The notes below the pieces were generated by a model that ran no database searches, had not been told where the DNA came from, and saw only the letters and a list, made by a program, of their open reading frames with translations. A stretch of DNA of 64,000 nt from Cannabis sativa (taxonomy: Eukaryota > Streptophyta > Magnoliopsida > Rosales > Cannabaceae). Positions 36,251 through 49,476 of the stretch are shown here, in pieces (position 1 is the stretch's first letter; each line of letters starts with the position of its first letter). Position numbers and translations under genes: made by a program. Location of the stretch: contig NC_083603.1 of the NCBI RefSeq assembly GCF_029168945.1, positions 19,406,001 through 19,470,000 of the forward strand, given 5' to 3'.

Positions 36251-38463
36251 TGTAACACCCTAACTACCTTAGGCGTATTACGTGATTTTTAAACGTACTG
36301 TGCAGCTCGTTGCTAATCAACGAGGTTTATGGAAAAACGTGATTAATTAAAATTTTGCTTTTTAATTAAACTTATAAACCAAATTACAAAAGACTCGGGA
36401 TCCCGATTATAAAATCATTTACAAAAAGTTTCAACTGTTTAACTGTTACATAAAATAAAAGTCGTCTAACGACCAGTTACAAAAATTCAGCCTTGCTGTC
36501 CCGAGGATCGTACGCTCCAGGCCTAACCGCCCCGACATGTACAATCTCATAAGCTCGCTCACGGTCCATCAGCTATAGCCTTGCCTTTACCTACACATAA
36601 ACGTAAACTGTGAGTCGACAGACTCAGTAAGAAAAGCATAATAATATCATACATAATTCTAACTGTCGTGTCCAACACGATACTGAGTCCCGCTACTGCC
36701 ATGTCCAACATGGTACTGAGCCACTACTGCCATGTCCAACATGGTACTGAGTTCTGAACGTTCATAGGGACGGTGCTATTGACAAATATCCTCCTGATCG
36801 GTAGAACCGGTCATACTCCGGCTGCTGGTCATACTCCAGCCTGTACCGACAGGATAGGTCAATAGCACTGAACCACCAACCAAATGTCAGCCTGATCGGT
36901 CAAACCGGTCATACTCCGCCATTGTCATACTCCACTCGTACCGACGTGACAGGTTGGATGGTTCGAAGCCTATATACATAACTAATGTAATCTAGCAGGC
37001 TTCCTACATGCACGCTAAACATGTAATCTACATATGCATACCGTTATACTAATCTTACCCGGATTCGAATTCGGTGTGCCGTCAACCCGACCGGAACCGA
37101 AGCCGAGCGGCGGACATCGGCTCCTAAACCATAAAAATCATAACGCTATAAGTGACACGCTAAATCACTTCCCGGGGACTAAAACTAGGAACTAAAAGTT
37201 TCCCTATCGATAAAAAGCATGGCAATACCCCCTAAAACATAAAAACGATGAAAACTAGGGTCCCTGAATTTTCCCCAACCGGTAGACCGGTTGCTCAACC
37301 GGAATTCCGGTTCTGGAAAATTCAGAACCCTCATCCGGAATTCCGGATGCACAACCGGAATTCGGTTCCTCGCAGCAAAGAACGAAATTTTTCATAACTC
37401 GACCAATTCAACCCCAATTGGTTCCAAACTTTCCAGACCTGCTCTAAACACCCCAAAGAACAAATCTAAGGCAACAAACTAACCCAGAAATCACAGAAAC
37501 AAAAATCACCATTGGAGCTCAAGCTTTGAGTTCTAAACTCAAACTTGAGCAAATCCACCTAAACATGCATTCCACTAGCTTAATTCTACTTAGCATAAAA
37601 TCACCTCAGAAAACTATAAAGAACATCCAGCAACTTCACAGCAACAAATAGAACCATTTCATTCAAAATTCATAGCTTTTTCACATAAAAATCTAACCAA
37701 CTAGAGCAAGAACTTAAGCATGCAATTCAATCTCATCAAACCTACTGAATTCAACACTTTAATCACAGAAACAACAACAACAATAACCAGCAGCAATAAT
37801 ACCAAAACACCATGCATGCATCACCATTTTTCATCATTTTTTTCAAGAAATTACAACAAGAAAAGGCTAGAGACTTTACCAAGGATTAGAAGAACACTTA
37901 GATTGGATGAAACTAGCTTGAAAATTGAAGAAAAGCCAGCCCTAGAACCCCAAGCCTTCAGCCGAAAAAGAGAGAGAGAAAAGAGAGTGTTTTCCTTTTT
38001 CAAAGTTTTTCTAAAATATGCTAAGTGTAAAATTTGAGAGAAAATAAAGTTTTAATGCATATAACACCTTATTTCAGCCAAAATAATTATTTAAAATAAA
38101 CATTTAATCCATTTAATAAATCACATAAGACAAAATACTAATGGGGCAAAAAGACCATTTTGCCCCTCCACCATAAAACCACATAAATCATACTAAAGGG
38201 GTATTTTTGGGAAATTCTAAATTCCCGGCCATTCCCGACATTCCCAATGTCTAAAACCCGTCCCCAAATTACTAACATACTAAGTTGTGATTTCTACTGA
38301 GCCAAACGCCGAGTTCCAAAATACCGGACACCGGAAATGCAAAATATGCAAGCTACTGAATAACATAAATAACAGTATAATAAATTATTTAAATAGCTAT
38401 AAATAATTTCATAATTAATCACAATTAACTGATAATTTCCAAATTAACTAAGCGGGCTTTACA
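36251..38463 (-). repeat. Solo LTR of the gypsy B family inside N2
   Basis: 2213 bp, TGTAACACCC to GCTTTACA, with ATTCA on both sides (36246..36250 and 38464..38468). N1 shows the empty site (near 6686..6700). It is the product of recombination between the two LTRs of a full element. It carries the tandem array and palindrome cluster. A region near 37500..38060 differs more from gypsy B than the rest. Confidence 0.92.
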
Positions 38464-41400
38464 ATTCATCCAATGATATGTTATTGAGCTAATTCGAAAT
38501 GAATAAGCTAAGAGGAATTAGGATAATTTTGTTTATAAATAAGAATCCAACGATGCTTCGATTAACGAGAGTCAAAGTAATCTTATTATGCAATCTTCTT
38601 GTTTCATATTGTAAAAATACTAGTCTAAGGTGTCATCAATTGATGAACAGCTAGATGTTGCATATACAATATTTATCTTTCGAGATCTAACACTATTATG
38701 TATGTCTAATGGTGAAAATCCACTAGGGATTTATCTCATTAGAAAAACAAACATGTTAGACCAACAATGAAGATTCGAAATTAAACTACAATTTAATAAC
38801 AGAAAATAACATGGTTCAATATAAATTCATACACAATTCAGAAATTATTAAACATATAGCAAGTAGGAATGACAAGTGAAAATACTAAAACCTACAATCC
38901 TAAATAATTTCCAAGGTTTCCAACAAACTGATACAGTGTCCCGGTAGGCTAGAGTCAAAGTATCATTTATTGAATAGAGTTGTCAGCTCATCTAAAATGC
39001 AAACCATTCTAGCAACCTTTTATTCGATCAAAATAAGAATCCAACGTTGTCCCGGTAGGCGAGAGTCAAGGTTATTCTCATTTTATGAGCTTCCACCATT
39101 GTTTCATGTTTTATAAGTTTATCTCTAAGTAGTCACCGTAGGGGAGAGTCTAATAGAGACGAAAACTTACAAAACACTTATCAAATGAGATCTTACGGTG
39201 TTAAATGCGTTCAACGAATAACCATCCATATGGGGACGAAGTCTAGCGTCTCGAGGTTATATTGAAAACATTTAACTATTGTAAGACCAACAATGGAGAT
39301 CGAATATCTTAATAATAATAAAGCTCATTATTTAAAGAGAGTTGTATTTTCTTTGATACTCTTTATTTAATCTATTTATTTTAAATATATATTTATTTAA
39401 TTAAAATTTCCAATTTAGAATAAAAATTCTAAATATAAATTTTAATTTAATATTTATAAATTTTACTTAGATGGATATGAAAATAATATGAATTATTTCG
39501 ATCTTAGTAATAATTTCCAATAAATATTTAGAAAAATATTCAATTTAAGTTGTTACAAAATTAATTTAAATTAATTTACAACTCAAATTTAATTTTCTAT
39601 AAATATATGTTGCATTTCGAAAAATTAAAGTATTCAAGGATACAATTTTCGAAAATGCATGTTAAAATAAAAAATAAATCCTAGAAAAATTATTCTAATT
39701 TAATGTTGGCCCAAAATTAATTAATAAAACTAATTTACAACAAAAAAATATAATTTTCCTATTTAATTAAATATATATATAAGAAAATTTTCAAATATTT
39801 AAGTATGATGATGAAAATCAACTTAAATATTAATTTTCTATTTAATTAAATACACTAAAAAAAAATACTTCAAGCAAAAATATCACCTATCTAGATTTTC
39901 TTTCGACTAATTAATTAAATTTCTAATAAAATATATTTTACTTCATTTATTTTAATTAATCATTAAATGAAAAAATCATTGATTTAAGTTGGTCCAAAAT
40001 TAAAATAAATAATTTACAACTTTAATCTATTTTTCAAATAAAATTCGAAATTCCAGCATTTAAGAAATGCAATTTCGAAATTTGATTAATAAAATAAAAA
40101 AAAATATATTTTGAAAATTATTTAAATTTAAGTTGAAAAAATAAATTTCGGCTTAAAATAATTTTCTATTTAATTAAATGTGGTGAAAAAGAAATATTTA
40201 AGTATCATGATGAAAATCAACTTAGATATTTAATTTTTAATTTAATTAAATGTATTAAACTCAAGAAATAAATAATTAAGTGTAGAGAAGGCTTAATTAT
40301 TAATCTCTAGTTTAATACTAGGAAAAAAATATACTTAAAATAAATTGTACCAAAATTAATTATTTAAAAAATTAATTTCACAATGTATAATATTTTCCTA
40401 TTTTAATATTAGAAATAATAAGTACTCTAGAAATAACTATCTAGAAAATATCTTATTTGACTAAGTATCTTTTCCACAAAATTTGAAAAAATATCTAATT
40501 TAAGTTGTATTAGAAAAAAATCTAGAACTTAAATATTTTCAAATTTAAATATCAAAAATTAAGTTGTAACCACTTAATTGAAAATATTCCATTTTAAGTT
40601 AATATTCGAAAATATATCAACTTAAAAAAAATATCTTAAAGAATCTTAATAACCAATTCCTAAAATTCCTCAACTTAATTTTGAAATTTTAAATCCAAAA
40701 GATATTCAGGTTTAAGTTGATTAGTTAGAGATAACTAAATATCAACTTAAATAGGAATATTTAATGAAAAATTTAAATTAAGCTTCAGAAAGAATCTAGA
40801 TGGTTATAATTCTATATTTAATTAAATACAAGAAAATACATATAGTTTAGCTTAGAATAAAATTCTTTAAACTATGATTTTCTTAAATTAATTTCAAAAT
40901 AAATGAAATTAATTATGTTGCTAATCAATTTTATTAGGTTAAACTAGTTTAATTAACCTAGTACAGTTATTCAAATCAGGCAAATAGGCCTTCACAATTG
41001 GGGTGGTTCATGTGAGGGGGTGCTGGGTTCAGTATGTCGTACCCACTACTATGGCTCCCAACTCTCACACAAGGCCCAAAAGAGAGGAATTTAACCTTAA
41101 AATGAACAACTGCTATTAATTGAATAAGCCCAAAAACTAAATGGGCCTAAATAAAATCTATCAAGAACTATGATATTTTATTTAGCAACAATAACCTACA
41201 TGCATCTATAATAAAATTAAACACATAGGCTCACACAAGCACACTTTGGATGGGTCCTATCATGTTGCTAGGTCATACACAGATGAAAGAAGATTGTAAA
41301 TATACCTGTTACAAATTATTTACTTGACCAAGGGAGCCATGAGTTAAAATCAGATCATTGGATCTGCCAACAAGTTAACCATGGCTATTTGCAATCAAGC

Positions 41401-42526
41401 AATAATAGGTTTTAAAAACTTACAAACAAGCTAAAACACATACTCCTGCAACAAGGTTAGCTGGATAGTTGGATGTAGGATTTATTTAATTTTAAATAAA
41501 TAATTTCGAAAAAAAAATTAATTAAATAAAAAAAATTGAAAAAATTTCAAAATTTAAAAAAAAAAATTAAATTTAAAATTAAACCTACAATTTTGAAAAA
41601 TTAGGTTTCAACCAACCTAAATATCATTTCAAAATCTGCTAACTACTTTTAAAAATTAAATGTTATTTTATAAATAAAAATTAAATAAAAAATTAAAAAA
41701 AAATAAATGAATATCTTTTTCAGATTTTAAATGTAATTTAAATAAATAAAATAACAAAATTTAAAAGTTAGCAAAATATCTTACATCTATTTTTAAATTA
41801 TATGATTATAGTTATCTTATTTTAAATTTAAATAAGGTCAAATTATTTATAAAAAAAAATTAATTTAAAAAATTTAATATCTGACCTTAAATTTAAAAAA
41901 TAAGATAAGATATAATCAAATTTAAAAATAAGATAGATAATTAAGCAAAAAAAGATAGATATTTACTATTTTCAAATTCAAATTACACTAATATCATAAA
42001 TTAAATTTAAAAAATATTAAATAAATTAATTATGATAATTAGAATTGAATTAGGAATAGTAAATGTATAAATACAGAACTACACAAAAAATCGGAAGTTA
42101 AATCCATGAAAAAGCATGAAAAATCGAAGAAAAACGAAAAAAATTGCGAGCTGTACGGACAGTATGCCAAGCATACTGTCCCTGAGCGCAAGGGCTGCAT
42201 GGGCGTGGTTTCTCGGCGCAGGGGGCTGCTAGCAGCCTCTCCGCGCGCGCACGAGGTGCAGCGACACAACCCGATTTTTTCGAAACTTCAAAAAATCATA
42301 ACTAATTCAAATTAAATCAAAATTGAGTTCTGTAAAAAGGTAACTTGCTTAATTTTTTCTATACTATCCAATAAAAATAATTCAGAAACAGATATTCAAC
42401 TATTTTTCACGAAAATTCACAAACATCAATCAATCATCAAATAACACTCAATACAACATGATACCATCCAAAACATGAAACAATCGTTTTAAAGTCCAAA
42501 TTTCTTGCAAGAAAATCAATTACCAT
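38464..42526 (-). other. Long AT-rich leader of N2
   Basis: Matches N1 about 6695..10639, with the leader motifs at 38938..38956 and 39049..39067. Between 38464 and about 38900 it still covers the 5' end of the fossil gag-pol. A GC-rich island at 42146..42272 is absent from N1. No intact gene is visible. Confidence 0.7.
42157..42181. other. Perfect 11-bp hairpin in the N2 leader
   Basis: GGACAGTATGC, a three-base loop CAA, then GCATACTGTCC. It lies about 350 bases from the primer site, in the GC-rich island. N1 instead has the 12-bp palindrome CTGCGATCGCAG at 10348..10359 after the same GTACGGACAGT lead-in. Confidence 0.8.
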
Positions 42527-42539
42527 GGCTCTGAGGCCA
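42527..42539 (-). other. Degraded primer binding site of N2
   Basis: On the plus strand it reads GGCTCTGAGGCCA where N1 has GGCTCTGATACCA. Two changes in the stretch pairing with tRNA-iMet. Confidence 0.75.
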
Positions 42540-42541
42540 GT

Positions 42542-44441
42542 TATTGGAAATTATTTTACCACGATCTTAGATCTACTCACAAGTATGTTGACTAACACCC
42601 TAAATATGAACTTTCTAAAACGATGAAATAAACACATATAAAGTTTAGTAAACCTTACATTGGGTGCAGCGGAATAATATGACTCCTTCCGTTCAGATAT
42701 CTAGCCCTTGATTCCTTTCTGTAGCAGAGCATTATCAATATCTGAACCTGGATCTCTTTCTCTGAATCTTTGATGCTGAAACTCCTTCTTGCTGAAAGTC
42801 TTTCTTCACGATCTTCCTCACTATGATTGAGGTATCACTTGCTGTGTGTGGGCACTACTCTCACACTAAGAATTTCGAAATTGAAGAGAGAAGGAAGAGA
42901 GCAAAGTGGCGGCTAAAGATAGGGAGAGAGAGAGAGAGAGGCTCAGTTTTTTCTGAATCAGAAGTGTAGAAATTTTAGTGTAAATTTCCTGAAGCCTTCA
43001 CTATCTATTTATAGCATTCCACTAGGGTTAGGTTTGAATTATTTGGCATTAAAATAATGAAAATATCAGTTTAAATTCCCTACAAAAGTGGATGGCCATG
43101 CATAGTGGATTTGGGCCTCACTTTTTGCAATTTTGCAGTTTTATCTTTTCTGCAACTGATTTTCTCAAACACACCAATTTTTTAATTCAACCATTTAAAT
43201 GCCAATTCTAACTATTTAATAACTATAAATAATTATTAAATAATATTGTCATTTATCATATTTATTAATTGAACCATACAAAGTATCATAATTAACAAAT
43301 ATGCCCCTAAAACTCTTTCTTTACAATTTTGCCCTTACTTAGTGAAAAATTCACAAATAGACATAGTCTAATTTGAGAATTATAATTGATTAATCAAAAC
43401 CAATCATATGAGTTTTACAAGAAATATTATCTCAACTAGTGCGGGGACCATGGGTCTATATAACCGAGCTTCCAATAAGCAGATCAAGAATTTATTACTA
43501 AAATTCACTAACTTATTAATTCTTCGTTGAATCCACACATAGAACTTAGAATCGCACTCTCAGTATATAGAATGGTCTATATGTTCCACCATATAGACAC
43601 ATCATTAGTTATCCATTGTTATAATCCTAATTTGATCAATGATCCTCTATATGAATGATCTACACTGTAAAGGGATTAGATTACCGTTACACCCTACAAT
43701 GTATTTAATCCTTAAAACACTTAATCCCGTATAAATGATATTTCAGCTTATGTGAAATGAGATCTCCACCATTTATTTTTGTTTGGTCAAGCTCGAAGGA
43801 GATCATCCTTTACTTACTATTCGCCAGATAGAAGCTATAGATTCCATGTTTATGTTAGCGCTCCCACTCAATTGCACTACCGTGTTCCCAAAATGTACGT
43901 ATCACCCTGACCTAAAAGTAGGCTTAACTAACAAATCAAAGAACACGAATAGCCTCTCGAGATCGAGCCTAATCATAACAGGATTAAGATCATTTGATCT
44001 AGGATCAACTAGGCGATAATGACTTGAGTAGATATTACGGTAAGTTTAATAAATCTAAGTCAAAGTTCAATATCGGTCCCTTCCGATGCATACTCCATGC
44101 ACCTAACCTGATCTTTACTTTAACCAATGCTCTGGAAAGAACATAGCACTTCTCCAAATGCAAGTAAACTCTGTTGTAGATTATCATATCAGTAAAACCC
44201 TATGTCTGATAAATCTAGGAAACTTTATTCACATAGTCATGTTTACTTTCCAATGTGTTGACGGCACAATAAACAGGATCAAGTATGTGAAAAGGGTTTC
44301 AGATGAATTCATACATTATATACATATAATCATGAAATAAATCATGTGAACCATGCAACATTAAATGTTATTTCTGATCTATATTAATAAGTAAATCTGA
44401 TTATATTGAAATGAGTTTTATTTAGGGCATAAAACCCAACA
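42542..44441 (-). repeat. 5' LTR of copia N2
   Basis: 1900 bp, starting TATTGG and ending CCCAACA on the plus strand, followed by the target duplication CTAAC. It has a longer GA run than its partner (near 42923..42940). TATA box CTATAAATAG on the element strand at 43005..43014. Confidence 0.92.
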
Positions 44442-47400
44442 CTAACTCCCAGGTGGCTTCCTCCACCTTGCTATTTCTCCAGAGTACTTTTACGAAAGCT
44501 ATGGTCTTGTTTTGAAGGACCTTATCCTTTCTGTCTAAAATCTAAACTGGTTGTTACTCGTATGATAAGTTTGGTTGCAGCTCAAGATTTTCATAACTTA
44601 GTACATGAGCAGGGTTTGATATGTATTTTCGTAGCATAGAAACATGGAATACGTTGTGAACTGCTAAAAGAGCTGGAGGCAAAGCTAAACGATATTCCAC
44701 TTGTCCAACCTTCTCGAGAATCTCGAAAGGTCCTGTAAATCTAGGGCATAATTTGCCTCTTTTCCTGAAATGTTTGATCCCCTTCATTGGAGACACCCAT
44801 AGGAACACATGTTCCCCTACTTGAAACTCTACATTCCTGCATTTTGGATCTACATGACTTTTTTGCCTCCTCTAAGAGGCAAGCATTATGGCTTTAATCT
44901 TCTCGATTGCCTCATTAGTCCGTTGTACAGATTCTGGACCTAAGTATTTCTTCTCCCCTGTCTCATCCCAATGAATGCGAGATCTGCACTTTCTACCATA
45001 TAACAATTCATAGGGAGCCATCCCTATTGTACTTTGATAACTGTTATTATACGAGAACTCTATCAGTGGTAGATACTTACTTCAGGAGCCTTCAAAATCC
45101 ATAACACAGGTTTGTAACATATCTTCTAGTATCTAGATTGTCCTTTTGGACTGTCCATCAGTCTGATGATGGAAAGTTGTACTAAATTTTAGTCAGGTAC
45201 CCATAGCTTACTGAGGACTCTGCCAAAATTTAGAGGTAAACTATGGATCTCTATCCAAAAGGATAGACTTTGGTACACCATGTAATCTTACTATCTCCTT
45301 GACGTACAAATCTGCATACTGATCCACTGTATAGGTTGTCTTAACTGGTAGAAAATGTGCAGACTTCGTGAATCGATCTACCACAACCCAAATTGAATCA
45401 AATAAACCCGTAGTTCTAGGTAATCCAACCACAAAGTCCATCATGATATCTTCCCACTTCCATTCAGGAAGTGTCAAAGGCTGCAACAAACCTGCCGGTC
45501 TCTAATGTTCAGCCTTGATCTGCTAACATGTTAGGCATTGCGATACGAATTCTACTACACTCTTCTTCATCCCACTCCACCAGAAGTAAGGTTTAAGATC
45601 TTGGTACATCTTGGTGGTGCCAGGATGCAAGGAGTATGGAGTGGTATGAGCTTCTTCAAGAATTTCATTTCTAAGTTTCGGACTACATGGAACACAAACT
45701 CCAGTCTTAAACAACAACATCCCACTATCTGAAATTGTAAAATCTCTGGCTTAACCAACTGAAACCTCTTCCCTGATCTTCACTAAATATGGATTAGTTA
45801 ACTGAGCAGCTTTAATTCATTCTAATAGATCATATTGTAGCGTCAAGTTATGAAGTTTACCTACAAAAAACTTGATGCTTGATCTGACAATGTCCTCTGC
45901 TAACTGAGGTGAAATCTCAATCATACTTGTTACCTGTCCGGGACCCTTCCTCCTCAGGGCATCAGGCACTACATTGGCCTTCCCAGGATGGTAAAGATTT
46001 CACAGTCATAATCCTTAACCAACTCTAACCAATGCCTCTGTCTCATATTCAAGTCCTTCTACGTAAAGAAATATTTGAGGCTCTTATGGTCAGTATAAAT
46101 TTCACATCTCTCTTCGTAGAGATAATGCCGCCAAATCTTTAAAGTAAAACTACAGCGGCAAGTTCTTGGTCATGAGTCAGGTATCGTTGTTCATACTCTT
46201 TCAGCTAACAAGAGGCATAGGCAATAACCCGATCAGCCTGCATCAGTACACACCCCAGACCCTGTTTGGATGCATCACAATAAACCACGAACTTCTCTTT
46301 ATCAGAAGGTGGGGCTAACACTGGAGCTGTGATTAATCTCTATTTCAGCTCCTGAAAACTTGCTTCACACTTATCCGTCCACACAAAACACTGATTCTTT
46401 TTAGTGAGCTCGGTTAAGGGTGTTGAAATTTTAGAGAACCCTTCTACAAACCGACAACAATAAACAGTCAGACCCAAGAAACTTCTAACTTCTGTAACTG
46501 TTTTCGGTCTCGACCAATCTGACGGATTCTATCTTTCTCGAATCCACCTTGATCTCGTCTTTGCTAACAATGTGCCCAAGAAAGGACACCTGAGATAGCC
46601 AAAATTCGCAACTCTTGAATTTGGCGTACAACTTATGTTATCAAAGTCGTTGTACAACTATCACGAGATGTTGCTCATGCTCCTCTTCTAATTGAGAGTA
46701 AACAAGGATGTCGTCGATAAATACAATAATACAAATATCGAGGAAATCCTTGAATACCCTATTCATCAGGTCCATAAAAGCTGCAGGAGCATTGGTTAGT
46801 CCAAAAGACATAACCAGAAATTCATAATGCCCATACCTAGTACAGAAAGTCGTCTCTAGAATGTCCTTCTCTCAGATTCTCAACTAATGATAGCCCGATC
46901 AGAGATAATTTTTGAGAAGACTGTCTTTCCCTGAAGTTGATCGAAAAGATTGTTGATCCTAGGTAAAGGATATTTATTCTTGATTGTCAATTTATTCAAT
47001 TCTCGGTAGTCAATGCAGATCCGCAAAGACCCATCTTTCTTCTTGACAAACAGTATAGGAGGTCCCCAAGGGTGACACACTAGGCCGTGAAAACCCTATG
47101 TCAAGCAACCCCTTAAATTGAATTTTCAATTCTTTAAGTTTTGTTGGAGCCATTCTGTAAGGGGCCTTAGAAATCGGTTCTACTTCAGGTCCCAAATCAA
47201 TAACAAAATCAATTTCCCTTTGCGGTGGTAAACCCAGAAGTTCATCAGGAAAAACATCTAAGATTTCCTAAACCACCTTGATGTCTTATGGCCGAACAGA
47301 CTCAAGCCAAGTGGTATCCAATACCACAGCCAGAAACCCTAGACATCCATCTCCTAACAATTCCCTTACTTTTAGTACTGAAATTACTTGGATCTGAGAT

Positions 47401-47780
47401 CCCTGAACCGATCCAACAAAAACAAACAGTTCTTCGCCTTCTGGTTGGAAGATTACCATCGTCCTCTTACAATCATTACTGATTGATTACTTGGATAACA
47501 AATCCATTCCCAGTATAATATTGAAATCTGCTAAATCAATTTCTATTAAGTCAGAACTTAACTCCCTATCCTCAATTCTGATCTGCATAGACCTGATCCA
47601 CCTTTTGGAGATTCGTAATTATGCGCCAGGCAGTAAGGTTCAAAACCCTAGTTCATAAATATCGTGTTGTCTACCCAATTTACTGAAAATTCTGGCTGCC
47701 ACATAAGAGTGAATGGCCCTAGAGTCAAATAACACAGAGAAGTAAGAGTTGTTGACTGAAGGGTTGGCTTCTGCAATAGC
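44442..47780 (-). pseudogene. Gypsy A pol remnant
   Basis: On the minus strand, from high to low coordinates: protease to RT linker (47010..47195), RT (46660..47080, with FIDDIL still readable near 46695), RNase H (about 46000..46480), integrase zinc finger (45523..45720), core start with [10 protein letters not shown] (45241..45489) and GPY/F (44554..44808, [14 protein letters not shown]). Frames are broken by many stops and shifts. It is homologous along its length to gypsy B 26917..30258. The last bases of pol lie beyond N2, at 22475..22540. Confidence 0.88.
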
Positions 47781-48593
47781 CTGAGTTATCGCGAACACCC
47801 TTGATGGAGCGGGTTTTGCTGCAGTCTTCTATGCTTCAGTCTTAAGTTGGGGACGACCCCTCTTATAATGTCCTGGCATACCACACTGAAAGCACCCCTG
47901 CCCTCTAGACTCTCCCAGGTGATGCGTTTTACAGCTGGGGCATTCTGGGTAAGTGTATTGGATTTTGGAGCCACCCTGATGATTGCCTCGAGCCTAGTTC
48001 CCTCGGAACCTCTTGTTTTGACCTAAACCACTAGATGCAGTAGGTGCCTTTCTTTTCAGGTTAGTGGTCGAGCCACTACCTCCCCTACTAAAGCCTGATG
48101 TAGGAGAAATAGGAACCCCACCAACAACCTGAGTCCCCCGAGACTTTAGGCTGCACTCCACTACACCCTCAGCTCCCAGTGCCTTACCCACCATATCATC
48201 ATAGGTGGTGTTGTCATCAGTAGTGATCATTAGGTCATGTCTTATCTTTGCATTCAACCCGTCCATGTATTTCTCTTTCTTGCTAAAATCGATGTGCACG
48301 ATTCCCGAGGCCAATCTTGCCAAACGGTCAAACTGAGTCGTGTATTCAGTAACACTCATGTTTTCCTTCTGAGTCAGCTGAGTGAATTCTTTTCTTTTTG
48401 CGCTTCTAACTGCCTCGTTGTAATATTTTTCATTAAACAGTTCCTAGAACTTTTCCCAGGTCATTGTTGTAACATCATGAGTCAGGGACACCATGTCCCA
48501 CCACACTAGAGCATCTTCTTGAAATTGGAATGTGGCAGAGGCCACTCTATCATTGCCAGTGATGCCCATTAAGTTTAGAATTCTGGTAATCAC

Positions 48594-49333
48594 TAGGGGT
48601 GTTCATTGGATCACATCCAATGGATTTGGACCCATCCGATCCAATGCAATTATGTATTAAATATTGGATTTTGCCATCCGATCCAATCCAATTGAATTGA
48701 GTCATCTGATCTAATAGATGTATTGGATTGCATCGGTTCCATCCATTGGATGCTTTAACTAGTTTTTTATTGGATTGGATTGGATCCATCCAATGGATCC
48801 AATGGATGAATCCAATCCATTTTAGCCACTATTTAGGTTGATTTAATTAAAAAGAAAAAAGTATAATTTAAAACCTAATAATCCAATAATAAACAATAGT
48901 TTAATCGAAATTCAACCTAATTTTCATGATCCCATAATAAAAATATAACACAAATCTAACTTAATAAGCAAAAGTCTTAATAAACAAGTCCAATACATCA
49001 AATGCAAATGTTATATAAAATATTAAATTAATGTGTGCAGGTGCACAATAAAACCTATTAATAATTAATATATTTTTTTGAAACAAAATAATTAAATATA
49101 TAAAATTATAAATATTAAATATGATTGGACGGACATTAGATGATATTGGATTGGATCGGTTCGGTCATCCATTGGATCGGATGTCTCATCCAACATCCGA
49201 TCTGATCCAATTGCAATTTTTTAAATTTTCATCTGATTCGATCCAATTATGATTGGATATCTGATTCTATTGGATCGGTTGGGATTGGATTGGTCGGTTA
49301 CAATTGGATCGGATGACTTTCTACACACCCCTA
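48594..49333. mobile_element. hAT-like MITE (740 bp)
   Basis: Terminal inverted repeats TAGGGGTGT and ACACCCCTA, with the 8-bp target duplication GTAATCAC at 48586..48593 and 49334..49341. Eight-base duplications are typical of hAT transposons. It is non-coding. Near both ends it carries many copies of a TTGGATCGGAT or ATCCAATGGAT theme, like the subterminal transposase sites of hAT elements. Gypsy B shows the empty site near 31164..31174. Confidence 0.88.
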
Positions 49334-49476
49334 GTAATCACTATTAGCCACTGCTCGGCTTTCATAACATCGGGACCTCCCAGGAAAACTGGAAGTGCCT
49401 ACTTACGGAACCTTTCATACAGGGGTTCCATTCGGTTTACTGCAGCAACTGGTTCTGCCTGCACAGCACGGGTAGG

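Larger units (their letters stand above)
22541..44441 (-). mobile_element. Copia N2: second member of the N1 family, nested in gypsy A
   Basis: LTRs at 22541..24434 and 42542..44441, with target duplication CTAAC at 22536..22540 and 44442..44446. Without its own insertions (gypsy B 24672..34130; solo LTR 36251..38463) the interior is about 6.4 kb, as in N1. It has the same fossil pol, leader and purine tract. The primer site is degraded (GGCTCTGAGGCCA on the plus strand, two mismatches to N1). The LTRs differ at about 30 sites and a GA microsatellite, so N2 is older than N1. Both LTRs start TATTGG on the plus strand, giving TG...TA ends. Confidence 0.9.

Noticed and set aside
42106..42315. 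Plus- and minus-strand frames (69 and 76 codons) over the GC-rich island of N2
   Set aside because: They arise from the island and hairpin, are absent in N1, and lie in the leader.
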